Part shown: piece after piece, positions 16,490 through 25,247 of the stretch
Numbering within the stretch: the stretch's first letter is position 1
How the letters are laid out: each line of letters begins with the position of its first letter
NCBI GenBank assembly: GCA_014695295.1
Contig: JACJNY010000081.1
Coordinates: 1-51,287, forward strand
Direction of reading: 5' to 3'
From: Microcoleus sp. FACHB-61
GTDB lineage: Bacteria > Cyanobacteriota > Cyanobacteriia > Cyanobacteriales > Microcoleaceae
DNA length: 51,287 nucleotides
Program-made: the position numbers and the translations under genes
The notes under the pieces: generated by a model
What the model saw: the letters and a program-made list of their open reading frames with translations, nothing else
Database searches by the model: none
What the model was told of the DNA's origin: nothing

Positions 16490-17938
16490 ATGACACTTAA
16501 CTTGCGGCGACCGATTTTGATAGGCGGAATAGGACTTTCAGTAGCGCTTTGGCTGTTGGAAACTCTACAGCATTCGGGTTCAGAAATGGGCGAAACGGCA
16601 CTCATCGGCTTGGCGGCTGCCGGTGCGGGGTATTGGTGGTGGAAACAACAATCCCCCACACTCGAACTCGCACTCCCGCAACCCCTGGCCAACAGGGAAG
16701 CAGCCGAAAAAGCGATCGCGGCTTCAGAAACCGCCATTAAATTGCTGGCTTCAGAAGCTCCAAACTCTGCAGCTCCTGCTAATCTAACAGCACAGCTCGA
16801 TCGGCTCAGAGCCGAATTAGACAGACAAGATTTACGGATTACCGTAACTGGCGGCAAAGCTGTCGGCAAAACTGCCTTAATTCAAGTTTTAAATTCTAAT
16901 TGGGCCTCTCAACACCCGCAAAAGCTTAGTTTACAAGAAACTACACCGCTGTTTGCTAATACAAATGCCGATGCCAAAATCAACGGTGATTTAGTGCTGT
17001 TTGTGACAGCGGGCGACATCACAGATTCCGAATTTAAAACATTATCTCAGCTAGCGTCCGCCGGCCAGCGCGTGCTGCTAGTCTGGAACAAACTAGACCA
17101 ATATTTGCCAGAACAGCAGTCGCAGGTTTTGCACTCTTTGCAGCAGAAAATGCAAGGAATATTGGGGACAGAAGATATAATTGCGATCGCAGCTTCTCCC
17201 AATTCTATTAAAGTGCGCCGACACCAAGCGGACGGCACAGTTCAAGAACGGATCGAAAATCAAGTCTCTCAACTTGACGGGCTGACGGAAAGATTGACTA
17301 AAATCTTAACTGAAGAACGGCAACAGTTGGTCTGGGCGAGTGCAGTGCGCGAGGCTGCAAGTATCAAGCTAGAGGCAAAAACCTTATTAAATGCAGTCAG
17401 GCGCGATCGGGCAATTCCCATTATCGAACAATATCAGTACATCGCCGCCGCTGCCGTCTTTACTAACCCGGTTCCAGCTTTAGACTTGCTAGCAACAACC
17501 GCCATCAGCACCCAACTCGTAATCGACCTCGGCGCCATCTACCAGCAAAAGTTTTCCTTAGACCAAGCTAAGACAGTAGCGGCAACTTTGGCAAGTCAAA
17601 TGTTTAAATTGGGATTAGTAGAAATGTCTACCCAAACTATTACTGGACTGCTCAAAAGCAATGCCGTCACCTACGTAGCAGGAGGCGCAGTGCAGGGAAT
17701 TAGTGCAGCATATTTTACCAGAATAGCTGGACTAAGTTTAATTGAATATTTCCAAAGTCGAGAAGGGGAAAATGCTGCAATAGGCATTTTAAATATCGAC
17801 CAGTTGACTAAAACTTTGCAAGCAGTATTTACGCAAAATCAGCAAGTTTCCTTCTTGCAATCTTTCGTCAACCAAGTGGCGAGTCGCCTTTCATCTCAGG
17901 TATCTGGGCCAGAAACCGTTAAGTCGGCGGTCAATTAG
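16490..17938 (+). CDS. DUF697/YcjF-type membrane GTPase-like protein
   Basis: 482 residues from the ATG at 16490, which follows AGGAAGGG at a good distance; the frame extends upstream to 16400 without support. Two N-terminal hydrophobic helices (about 8-24 and 36-51), then a G domain with P-loop GGKAVGKT at 121-128 and NKLD at 200-203. The G3 DxxG motif that should lie between them is absent: the sequence goes from TTPLFANTNADAKINGDLVL straight to FVTAGDIT. A C-terminal DUF697-like part (about 350-440) contains small-residue hydrophobic stretches. It is a paralogue of the next gene, which keeps G3. Hydrolysis is doubtful; binding is possible. Confidence 0.78.
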   Translation: MTLNLRRPILIGGIGLSVALWLLETLQHSGSEMGETALIGLAAAGAGYWWWKQQSPTLELALPQPLANREAAEKAIAASETAIKLLASEAPNSAAPANLTAQLDRLRAELDRQDLRITVTGGKAVGKTALIQVLNSNWASQHPQKLSLQETTPLFANTNADAKINGDLVLFVTAGDITDSEFKTLSQLASAGQRVLLVWNKLDQYLPEQQSQVLHSLQQKMQGILGTEDIIAIAASPNSIKVRRHQADGTVQERIENQVSQLDGLTERLTKILTEERQQLVWASAVREAASIKLEAKTLLNAVRRDRAIPIIEQYQYIAAAAVFTNPVPALDLLATTAISTQLVIDLGAIYQQKFSLDQAKTVAATLASQMFKLGLVEMSTQTITGLLKSNAVTYVAGGAVQGISAAYFTRIAGLSLIEYFQSREGENAAIGILNIDQLTKTLQAVFTQNQQVSFLQSFVNQVASRLSSQVSGPETVKSAVN

Positions 17939-17942
17939 AAGT

Positions 17943-18170
17943 AGTCCAGCATCTGATGTTGTTAAATTCGGTCGATCGCGCATGATATCCGTAAGGACAC
18001 GGCAGTGCCGTGTCCTAGCCGCAGCCCATTAAGAAACGGTTAATTCAGGGGCAAATTAAAATTAGTCCAGCATCTGATATTAAATCCGGTCAATCGCCCA
18101 GGATATCTGATATTAAATCCGGTAGGTGGCCCACGATATCCGTAGGGACACGGCAGTGCCGTGTCTCTAC
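17943..18170. repeat. GGACACGGCAGTGCCGTGTCC palindromes in a duplicated spacer
   Basis: The 340-base gap between the two GTPase genes has no gene. It holds two hairpins, at 17995-18015 and 18142-18170 (the second with GTAG/CTAC flanks), each preceded by a near-identical AGTCCAGCATCTGAT...GATATCCGTA segment, so the spacer itself is partly duplicated. They are dispersed cyanobacterial REP-like hairpins. Confidence 0.85.
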
Positions 18171-18278
18171 CTAATTCCTAAATAAAAAATTATAAATTTA
18201 TGAAAAATTGTATTAAAATAAGAAATAGGACTTATAATTCGACGATCAATTATACCTGCTTAAAAAAGCCGATCGCCA

Positions 18279-19769
18279 ATGGCTGACAATTCCCTTCAAG
18301 AAAATCGCTTATCTCTTGCCCGTGCCAGTTTGCGCGAAGCCCTGGCGCGCTATTCCCACCTGCGCCAAGGGAAAAAAAACTCGAATAATACAGAATTAGA
18401 AGCGGCGCTGCAATATCAGTTAGATATCTTAACTTCCACCTCAGAAAAACTAGACCACAACATAATCCGCATTGCTACTTTCGGCTTAGTCAGCCGTGGC
18501 AAGTCAGCCGTATTAAACGCGCTTTTAGGTCACAAAATTCTGCAAACAGGCCCTCTCAACGGCGTGACTCAGTGGCCGCGTTCCGTGCGCTGGAGTGTGC
18601 CTTTATCCTTCCTGGACAGCGAAGAATCCACCCAACCTCCCCTTGGCAAGGGGGGGAAAGGAGGGGTGCAAGTTGAATTGATCGATACTCCCGGGCTTGA
18701 TGAAGTTGGTGGCGAAGTGCGCGGCGAAATGGCGAAACAAGTAACTCGACAAGCTGACTTAATTCTGTTTGTCGTAGCAGGGGATATCACCCGCACTGAA
18801 TATCAAGCACTGTGCGAATTGCAGACAGCTCAAAAACCGCTGATTTTAGTTTTTAATAAAATTGACCTTTATCCAGAATTAGACAGAAAAGCTATTTACC
18901 AAAGTTTGCAAGCGCTGGGAAATTCTGAACAGTTAGCAGCCGCTGCGGTAACAGATGAAACAGATCCCGAAAACTTGTCCGATCGCCCAAACAACTCCTC
19001 GGATAAATCTACTGCAAAATCACCCGCTAAAACTTCCAAATCTTTAGAAATAGTCATGGTAGCCGCCGAACCAGCACCGGTGCAAGTGCGGGTGGAATGG
19101 TCTGACGGAAGAGTCACTAACGAATGGGAGTCGCCGCCCGCGCAGATAGACGAACTCAAACATAAAATTCTCACCATTCTTAACAGAGAAGGTCGATCGC
19201 TTCTCGCTCTAAATGCTTTAGTTGAAGCTAGAGATGCCGAAGCAAACATTGCCCGTCACGTTCTCAAATTGCGACAAACAGAAGCCGAAGATTTAATCTG
19301 GCAATTTGCAAAATATAAAGCTTTGGCTGTCGGTTTAAATCCAGTGGCATTCTTGGATGTAATGGGAGCAAGTGTCGCAGATTTAGCCTTAATTCGCTCT
19401 TTATCCAGACTTTACGGTTTACCCATGACTGGTTACGAAGCCGGGAAACTTTGGCAGACTATTTTCTCCAGTGCTGGCGGCGTACTTTTGGGAGAATTGG
19501 GTAGCAGTTTTCTGTTGGGATTTGGCAAAAGTGCGGCCGCTGCGGCCCCGCACATCGGCTTTTCTACTTTTGCCGGAGTCGCTGTCACTCAAGCTAGTTT
19601 AGCAGCTTACGGAACCTACGCTGTCGGTCGCGCCGCCCAAGTTTATTTAGAAAAAGGCTGCACTTGGGGCCCGCTGGGACAAGATACGGTAATTCAAGAA
19701 ATTCTCGCTACCATCGAGCGTAATACAATTATCGATCGCTTGCAGCAAGAGTTTAAAATTGGCAATTAA
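18279..19769 (+). CDS. DUF697-type GTPase
   Basis: 496 residues. Complete G domain: P-loop GLVSRGKS at 69-76, G3 DTPG at 136-139, NKID at 193-196. The C-terminal DUF697-like membrane-associating region is about 335-460 (VGLNPVAFLDVMGASVADLALI). Two oddities. Residues about 116-129 (TQPPLGKGGKGGV) are encoded by a C-run/G-run palindrome (18632-18666) that looks like an intergenic repeat inserted in frame just before G3. Residues about 230-260 form a low-complexity linker (SSDKSTAKSPAKTSKS). Homologue of the gene at 16490. Role unknown. Confidence 0.8.
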   Translation: MADNSLQENRLSLARASLREALARYSHLRQGKKNSNNTELEAALQYQLDILTSTSEKLDHNIIRIATFGLVSRGKSAVLNALLGHKILQTGPLNGVTQWPRSVRWSVPLSFLDSEESTQPPLGKGGKGGVQVELIDTPGLDEVGGEVRGEMAKQVTRQADLILFVVAGDITRTEYQALCELQTAQKPLILVFNKIDLYPELDRKAIYQSLQALGNSEQLAAAAVTDETDPENLSDRPNNSSDKSTAKSPAKTSKSLEIVMVAAEPAPVQVRVEWSDGRVTNEWESPPAQIDELKHKILTILNREGRSLLALNALVEARDAEANIARHVLKLRQTEAEDLIWQFAKYKALAVGLNPVAFLDVMGASVADLALIRSLSRLYGLPMTGYEAGKLWQTIFSSAGGVLLGELGSSFLLGFGKSAAAAAPHIGFSTFAGVAVTQASLAAYGTYAVGRAAQVYLEKGCTWGPLGQDTVIQEILATIERNTIIDRLQQEFKIGN

Positions 19770-19788
19770 AAATTGCCCTAGTAGTTGA

Positions 19789-19852
19789 GTAGGGTGCGTC
19801 AGGAGAGGGTTATTTGTGAATAATCGAAGAGCTAGGGTCTGACGCACCCTAC
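19789..19852. repeat. GTAGGGTGCGTCAG inverted-repeat element
   Basis: Perfect 14-base arms at 19789-19802 and 19839-19852 around 36 bases, lying between the convergent GTPase gene and the membrane-protein gene. MITE-like or a bidirectional terminator. Confidence 0.75.
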
Positions 19853-19880
19853 GGCTTGTATTCTTATACCATTGTCAAAA

Positions 19881-19933
19881 AAGAATGCAACTTTAGGTAA
19901 GCTCCAAAGCACGATAGTCATCAGTGATTCCCA
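19881..19933 (+). repeat. dispersed repeat, copy 1
   Basis: AAGAATGCAACTTTAGG, then AAGCTCCAAA and CATCAGTGATTCCCA, recur in order and spacing at 22114-22165 with few changes. Both copies lie just beyond a gene end. Confidence 0.75.
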
Positions 19934-19961
19934 CTTCTTTAATCGAAAATCGAAAAGGGTA

Positions 19962-20651
19962 TTACCGTCTCGCGATTCTCACACCTTCCCTAAAATGGGC
20001 GATCGTCGCAATTACCGCTATAGAAAAATAAAATATTCTAATCAGCCAAAAACAAACCCGCATTGACCAAGAAACAATAGTCGGAGCAATACCTGTGAAC
20101 TGTACAAATCTGGAATTAACTTTTTTTTCAAAGCTGTCTAGGTCTTTCATCTCCGATTGTTTCGCCGGAATAACGGGAAACTGACCAGTATATACGTAAT
20201 AACCGATAAAACCGGACACTCCTACTTTTCTATTCAAAAATGAGTTAGTTAATGTTGCAGTTTGCGCGGGTAATAAGTTATCCGATTCCTCTACTTTTTC
20301 CAGCCAAGAATTATATCTGATGGCTGGCGTAATCATGAAAACTAAGGGGACTATAAGTATCAACAAAGCCGCACTAATTTTGCGACCGTATTGAGGGTGT
20401 AGAAGCCTGGTCGCCACACCCACTCCCATACCGATAAAAGCAAATACCAATATATTTAACAGTTCAATAATTTCTATGCCTCTCAACAAATCGCCGATAA
20501 TCAGAATTGTATATAATAATTTGTCTGCCAGTAGCAGAGCTGCCCACTTGATGACAATTGAAACGCCTACAATAGTAGCTACAATCGCCACATACCCGAT
20601 GGCACCTAGAACGTACAGGAAAATCGAACCGGCTTGTTTGAATGATTGCAT
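19962..20651 (-). CDS. polytopic membrane protein, unknown
   Basis: About 229 residues from the ATG at 20651 (a GTG at 20663 is also possible). Membrane helices at roughly 10-35, 35-60, 63-85, 95-115 and near 200-220, with an extracytoplasmic loop from about 120 to 195 (YNSWLEKVEESDNLLPAQ, VGVSGFIGYYVYTGQFPV). No family motif seen. It overlaps no neighbour and converges on the GTPase gene. Possibly a channel-like or secretion-linked protein, but this is a guess. Confidence 0.6.
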   Translation of the reverse strand: MQSFKQAGSIFLYVLGAIGYVAIVATIVGVSIVIKWAALLLADKLLYTILIIGDLLRGIEIIELLNILVFAFIGMGVGVATRLLHPQYGRKISAALLILIVPLVFMITPAIRYNSWLEKVEESDNLLPAQTATLTNSFLNRKVGVSGFIGYYVYTGQFPVIPAKQSEMKDLDSFEKKVNSRFVQFTGIAPTIVSWSMRVCFWLIRIFYFSIAVIATIAHFREGVRIARR

Positions 20652-20794
20652 GGAATTATTCACTCTTGTGAAAGTTGAGGAGTCCGATTGACCAAAAAAC
20701 TTGAAATTTTAGATTAATCAGGAGTTTCAAATTTGACTTTTAAAAGAGATTAGCTTGACATCTTGAAATCAATCTAAAATCTACAATCTACAAT

Positions 20795-21637
20795 CTACAA
20801 TCGATCGACAAGTTCCCGCGCGGCCGCTTTGGTGACTTGTGCGATCCGTTCCTTCACAACGCTCTCTTCGATCGCCATCGGCTCTGGCTCCTGTTCGCGA
20901 TCGATCCCCAACCATAAAAGATACTCGATATTACCGGCCGGGCCAAGTAAAGGCGACCACGTTAAGCCGCGTTCCTGCCATCCTAAAGCTGTGGCTGCCT
21001 TCCACACTTGAAAAATCGCATCGGCTTGAGTTGCTGAGTCTCGCACTACGCCTTTTTTTCCGACTCTCTCGCGCCCTACCTCAAACTGCGGCTTTACCAG
21101 CAACACCGCTTCTCGCGGTGGTGCCAACAATTCCCACAGCGCCGGTAAAATCTTATCCAGGGAAATAAACGACACATCTACTACCGCCAAATCTGCTGGC
21201 TCAGAGTCGCCGTAAAGCTCAGTAGCAGTCATGTACCGCAAATTGGCGCGTTCTTTCAAAATAACCCTCGGATCGTTGCGCAAGCCCCAATCTGCTTGGC
21301 CGTAGCCAACATCTACGCCGTAGACTAGGGCGGCGCCGGCTTGCAGGAGACAGTCGGTAAAACCGCCTGTGGAAATGCCGCCGTCGAGACAAATTCTGCC
21401 TGCAACGGGAATCGCAAAAACTTCTAAAGCTTTGGCTAATTTGTCGCCGCCTCTAGAAACGTAGCGCGATCGCTCTTTGATCTGAATTTTTGCTGCAATG
21501 TCAACCTCAGTGCCCGGTTTGTCAACTACCTGTTGGTTGATGGAGACTTTCCCCGTCCGAATCAATGCCTGAGCTTGTTGTCTGGAACTGCACAAATCTA
21601 GGCTGACCAATAAAGTGTCTAGTCGCTGTTTAGCCAA
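20795..21637 (-). CDS. tlyA: TlyA-family rRNA methyltransferase
   Basis: 280 residues. N-terminal S4 RNA-binding domain (about 3-60: QRLDTLLVSLDLCSSRQQAQ), then a FtsJ/RrmJ-like SAM fold with CLDGGISTGGFTDCLLQAGA, YGVDVGYGQADWGLR, LAVVDVSFISL and LLVKPQFEVGRE. This is the TlyA architecture, 2'-O-methylation of rRNA cytidines, historically called haemolysin A. The ATG at 21637 is immediately followed by the S4 domain, so the start is secure. The closing residues are encoded within short ACAATCTA repeats at the 3' end. Confidence 0.93.
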   Translation of the reverse strand: MAKQRLDTLLVSLDLCSSRQQAQALIRTGKVSINQQVVDKPGTEVDIAAKIQIKERSRYVSRGGDKLAKALEVFAIPVAGRICLDGGISTGGFTDCLLQAGAALVYGVDVGYGQADWGLRNDPRVILKERANLRYMTATELYGDSEPADLAVVDVSFISLDKILPALWELLAPPREAVLLVKPQFEVGRERVGKKGVVRDSATQADAIFQVWKAATALGWQERGLTWSPLLGPAGNIEYLLWLGIDREQEPEPMAIEESVVKERIAQVTKAAARELVDRL

Positions 21638-21901
21638 GGTTTTTAATCTGTACGGATAGGGTTAAGGACAGTACCAGATTAGCACTTACGCACAAGCCGG
21701 ACTGCTGATTTTTGGCGAGCATTTTGGTTTTTCGATCGTCGCGGGGCGATCGCCCCCAGCTCACATTATGTGACTGAGATCGCTCTGATTGTGTAGTTTT
21801 ATCACAGATATACCTTCATAAAATCACACAATAATTTTTGCGACTAGCGGATGATTTATATGCAGCTAAAAGCGCTACAAATACCATCAGGGCGATCGAC
21901 C

Positions 21902-22099
21902 ATGAAAACAATTAACTTTCCTATCAGAAATCCTGGCAATTGTCAAGAAAATCCCCTCGCATTCGTCAGCGGTGACATCATCCACATTCTTTACCCCAAC
22001 GGCGAAGTTGAAGCAACAACCGCCGAACAAGTCGATATGGGCCAAACCAAAAGTCCCCTGGACAAATGCCTCGTCTGGGGATGTGTTGGCGATTTTTAA
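21902..22099 (+). CDS. small hypothetical protein
   Basis: 65 residues from the ATG at 21902 (the frame is open to 21851). The core DIIHILYPNGEVEATTAEQVDMGQ reads as a short beta-hairpin protein, ending LDKCLVWGCVGDF. Two cysteines lie close to the end. No signal peptide or family. Stand-alone between tlyA and apcF. Real coding is likely from composition, but not certain. Confidence 0.45.
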   Translation: MKTINFPIRNPGNCQENPLAFVSGDIIHILYPNGEVEATTAEQVDMGQTKSPLDKCLVWGCVGDF

Positions 22100-22113
22100 C
22101 ACCAGTTTCAAGA

Positions 22114-22165
22114 AAGAATGCAATTATAGGGAAGCTCCAAACCCTTAATTCATCAGTCATTCCCA
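22114..22165 (+). repeat. dispersed repeat, copy 2
   Basis: Partner of 19881-19933. Confidence 0.75.
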
Positions 22166-22173
22166 ATTATTTA

Positions 22174-22233
22174 AATCTTTAATCTAAAATCTTTAATATA
22201 AAATTTTTAATCTAAAATCTTTAATCTAAAATT
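22174..22233. repeat. AATCTTTAATCTAAA tandem repeat
   Basis: Four imperfect copies of a 15-base unit made of 7-8 base sub-units (AATCTTT/AATCTAAA). A similar short run (AATCTAAAATCTACAATCTA) precedes the tlyA stop at about 20770-20800. Confidence 0.8.
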
Positions 22234-22352
22234 GTCTAACCCATAAAAAAAGATCGCTTGGAGGCTGTGATGCCAAAAAAAGCGATCAATCTAACTGCTG
22301 CTAAGTGCAAGCAACAAGTGCAATTTTTTGCTAAAAGAACTAGCAAATTGAC

Positions 22353-22862
22353 TTAAATATCTTGTTCGCTCAATTCGCGAATCATGTAATCAAAAGGCTG
22401 CTCCAAAAAAGGCCCCACAGACAAGCCTGCAGATGCCACCTGAGCCTTAACCATCTCCTTCATAATGCCAATCCCCATCACCGTCGGGCCAATGGGAACG
22501 CCCAGAGAATTGTAAGTTTCCCGCAAACCTTGCAGCACGCGCTCGTCGAGTACGTCGGTACTTCCAGCCACCAAGGCGTAAGTAGCATAGCGCAAGTAGT
22601 AGTCCATATCCCGCAGACAAGCCGCGTAGCGGCGAGTCGTGTAGGCATTTCCGCCCGGACGGATTAATTCCGGCTGTTCGGCAAATAGCTGAATACCAGC
22701 TTGCTTGACAATTGCCGCAGCATTGCTGTTAATCGCCGCCGCCGCCTGTACCCGTGCCGTGCCTGTTGCAAAATAAGACTTCAACCGATCGATACCATCC
22801 CGGTCTAAATACCTACCAGCAACATCATAATTTTCAATCAGGCTCGTCACTGCATCGCGCAT
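22353..22862 (-). CDS. apcF: allophycocyanin beta-18 subunit (ApcF)
   Basis: Minor beta-type core subunit of the phycobilisome; pairs with the core-membrane linker ApcE in terminal energy transfer. 169 residues from the ATG at 22862, preceded by GGGAGAG; the frame runs on to a TTG at 22877. RDAVTSLIENYDVAGRYLDR opens the chain, PGGNAYTTRRYAACLRDMDYYLRY carries the bilin-binding Cys82, and the chain ends in YMIRELSEQDI. The divergence from ApcB in the N-terminal third fits ApcF, as does the solitary position. A TACAAT -10-like box for this gene lies at 22918-22923 (minus strand). Confidence 0.88.
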   Translation of the reverse strand: MRDAVTSLIENYDVAGRYLDRDGIDRLKSYFATGTARVQAAAAINSNAAAIVKQAGIQLFAEQPELIRPGGNAYTTRRYAACLRDMDYYLRYATYALVAGSTDVLDERVLQGLRETYNSLGVPIGPTVMGIGIMKEMVKAQVASAGLSVGPFLEQPFDYMIRELSEQDI

Positions 22863-22989
22863 AAGTTTCTCTCCCAAAAATCTTTATCAATACTTTGCTA
22901 TCTGAGACAGACCGCCTATTGTAGACTACTACAAATCGGCGTTTGATTAAGATTTGAGATGGGATTTTCAGGGAGGGTAGTCTATCCTC

Positions 22990-23020
22990 GGCAAACGGCA
23001 GCAAAATTCAGCCGTTTGCC
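22990..23020. other. hairpin in the apcF-glnA spacer
   Basis: GGCAAACGGC and GCCGTTTGCC form a 10-base stem around AGCAAAATTCA. It lies about 110 bases upstream of the NtcA box and is not followed by a T run. It may be an insulator between the divergent promoters or part of an RNA leader. Confidence 0.5.
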
Positions 23021-23098
23021 TTGTATCTTCAGCCGAAAAATCGAGAGGGCAAGAATCACGAACTGCCCGGCCGCACTGGGCACCAATTTCAAAATTTT

Positions 23099-23140
23099 GT
23101 AGCCATAGATACAAAATAGTGGGTACTGAAGGCCTACGAT
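23099..23140 (+). promoter_or_regulatory. NtcA-activated glnA promoter
   Basis: GTAGCCATAGATAC at 23099-23112 is a perfect GTA-N8-TAC NtcA box. Exactly 22 bases further is TACGAT (23135-23140), fitting TAN3T. This is the canonical class II NtcA promoter, so glnA should be induced by nitrogen limitation through NtcA and 2-oxoglutarate. The start site would be about 23147, giving a leader of roughly 53 bases. Confidence 0.85.
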
Positions 23141-23199
23141 CGCCCAAACAGTCTGAAATCGGCCGATCGCCAAGACACAACCAATATCAGGAGTAAGTC

Positions 23200-24621
23200 A
23201 TGTTCCAGACACCCCAAGAAGCATTAAACTACATACAAGAAAATAAGATCCAGATCGTTGACCTCAAATTCATCGATATGCCGGGGATCTGGCAGCACCT
23301 TTCCCTGTACCACGACCAAATCGACGAAACCTCATTCACAGACGGCGTACCCTTCGACGGTTCCAGCATTCGGGGCTGGAAAGCCATCAACGAATCAGAC
23401 ATGACGATGGTCATCGATCCGACCACCGCTTGGATGGACCCGTTCATGGCAGAACCGACCATCAGCTTCATTTGCAGCATCAAAGAACCCCGCACCGGCG
23501 AACCGTACAGTCGCTGTCCCCGCACCATTGCCCAAAAAGCCATAGACTACTTGCTTTCGACCGGTCTCGGCGATACAGCATTCTTTGGCCCGGAAGCAGA
23601 ATTCTTCATTTTTGACGACGTTCGCTTCGACCAAACCCAAAATTCCGGCTACTATTACGTAGATTCGATCGAAGGTCGCTGGAATTCCGGCAAAGAAGAA
23701 GCAGGCGGCAACCTCGGCTACAAACCGCGTTACAAAGAAGGTTATTTCCCAGTAGCACCAACCGATACCTCTCAAGACATGAGAACGGAAATGCTGCTGA
23801 CAATGGCAAAATGCGGCGTACCCATCGAAAAGCACCACCACGAAGTCGCCACCGGCGGTCAATGCGAACTCGGCTTCCGCTTTGACACTTTGGTAAAAGC
23901 CGCCGACTACTTGCTGACTTACAAATACGTAATCAAAAACGTCGGCAAAAAATACGGCAAAACCATCACCTTCATGCCCAAACCGCTATTTAACGACAAC
24001 GGTTCCGGGATGCACGTTCACCAGTCGATTTGGAAAGACGGCCAACCTCTATTTGCAGGGGATCAATATGCTGGTTTCAGTCAAATGGGACTGCATTACA
24101 TCGGCGGCATTCTCAAGCACGCACCGGCACTTTTGGCACTCACCAACCCCACCACCAATTCCTACAAGCGTTTAGTTCCGGGCTTTGAAGCGCCTGTAAA
24201 CTTAGCTTACTCTCAAGGGAATCGATCGGCATCAGTGCGGATTCCGTTGTCGGGAACCAACCCCAAAGCCAAGCGGTTAGAATTCCGCTGTCCCGATGCC
24301 ACATCCAACCCCTATTTAGCATTTGCAGCCATGCTGTGCGCCGGCATAGACGGCATCAAGAATCAAATCGATCCGGGCGAACCTTTGGACGTGGATATCT
24401 ACGACCTTTCCCCTGAAGAATTGAGCAAAATTCCTTCAACTCCCGGTTCCTTGGAAGGCGCTTTAGAAGCTTTAGAAAAAGACCACAGTTTCTTAACTGA
24501 AACCGGCGTATTTACCGAAGACTTCATCCAAACCTGGATTTCCTACAAACTCGACAATGAAGTCAACCCGATGCGGCTGCGTCCTCACCCCTACGAGTTT
24601 GCTCTATACTACGATTGTTAG
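23200..24621 (+). CDS. glnA: glutamine synthetase type I
   Basis: 473 residues, full length. Condenses glutamate and ammonium with ATP, the entry point of the GS-GOGAT pathway. Seen: the catalytic-loop start DGVPFDGSSIRGW, FFGPEAEFFIFD, the KHHHEVATGGQCELGF ATP/metal segment, MHVHQSIWKDG, NRSASVRIP and LEFRCPDATSNPYLAFAA. AGGAG lies 7 bases before the ATG. The perfect NtcA promoter upstream and a strong terminator downstream make it monocistronic. Cyanobacterial GSI is usually controlled by small inactivating proteins; no gif gene is seen in the window. Confidence 0.98.
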   Translation: MFQTPQEALNYIQENKIQIVDLKFIDMPGIWQHLSLYHDQIDETSFTDGVPFDGSSIRGWKAINESDMTMVIDPTTAWMDPFMAEPTISFICSIKEPRTGEPYSRCPRTIAQKAIDYLLSTGLGDTAFFGPEAEFFIFDDVRFDQTQNSGYYYVDSIEGRWNSGKEEAGGNLGYKPRYKEGYFPVAPTDTSQDMRTEMLLTMAKCGVPIEKHHHEVATGGQCELGFRFDTLVKAADYLLTYKYVIKNVGKKYGKTITFMPKPLFNDNGSGMHVHQSIWKDGQPLFAGDQYAGFSQMGLHYIGGILKHAPALLALTNPTTNSYKRLVPGFEAPVNLAYSQGNRSASVRIPLSGTNPKAKRLEFRCPDATSNPYLAFAAMLCAGIDGIKNQIDPGEPLDVDIYDLSPEELSKIPSTPGSLEGALEALEKDHSFLTETGVFTEDFIQTWISYKLDNEVNPMRLRPHPYEFALYYDC

Positions 24622-24697
24622 AAAATTAATAATTAAAAATTAAAAGTTAAAAATGGGGATTATACCATTTTTAACTTGTGATTTTTAATTGATAAGA

Positions 24698-24725
24698 ACG
24701 TCGCCCTTAAAAGCGGCGTTTTTTT
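24698..24725 (+). terminator. glnA terminator
   Basis: ACGTCGC pairs with GCGGCGT (one G-T pair) around CCTTAAAA, followed by seven T residues. It ends just before the convergent gene at 24731, so it may serve only glnA. Confidence 0.85.
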
Positions 24726-24730
24726 CTAGT

Positions 24731-25171
24731 TTAGAACTTCTGGATCAGTGCCCAGGCTCTCCCGTTACCCGACACTATCTGGGCAACGCTGTTAGTAGTA
24801 GCACCCTCTGTAGCCTCAGAAACATCCTCTACAGCCCATTTATTCGCTTTCTCATCAACAATAAACAAATCCTCAGCGGTAGTGCCTTCCTGAACCCGAT
24901 ATATCTTATTCAGAATAAAACGCCGCCGCGCTTCAGCTTTTGGTATGCCAACCACATCATTAGGATCGACTGAGATGGCACTGCCTTCTTTTAATGTACC
25001 TTTCGAGTTGCTTAAATTGCGATCGTCCCTTTGAGCAACCCGCACGCCGTGAAGCTGCAAACAAGGCTCAGTCTCAGAGATATTCCAGACACCAGCTAGC
25101 GCCCCACTTTTTCCCAAACCGAGAACCGCTGCACTAACAGTCAAAATTAGCAAAAACTTGAAATGATTCAC
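24731..25171 (-). CDS. secreted protein, unknown
   Basis: 146 residues from a GTG at 25171, supported by AAAGGAG 10 bases upstream; the ATG at 25210 has no ribosome site. A signal peptide (NHFKFLLILTVSAAVLGLG) is followed by a likely cleavage near SGALAG. The mature domain (LKEGSAISVDPNDVVGIPKA, RRRFILNKIYRVQEGTTAED) ends in WALIQKF. No recognised family. It converges on glnA and is separated from it by the glnA terminator. Confidence 0.6.
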   Translation of the reverse strand: MNHFKFLLILTVSAAVLGLGKSGALAGVWNISETEPCLQLHGVRVAQRDDRNLSNSKGTLKEGSAISVDPNDVVGIPKAEARRRFILNKIYRVQEGTTAEDLFIVDEKANKWAVEDVSEATEGATTNSVAQIVSGNGRAWALIQKF

Positions 25172-25247
25172 CGTATTTATGCTCCTTTGTTTTTGATATT
25201 CTGCACTCATTTTAAATTAGCAATTAGCAATTAACAATGACCAAAAG

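Noticed and set aside
22863..23199. Glutamine riboswitch (glnA RNA motif) ahead of glnA
   Set aside because: I find no conserved core resembling the motif; the hairpin at 22990-23020 is upstream of the NtcA promoter and so probably not in the glnA transcript.
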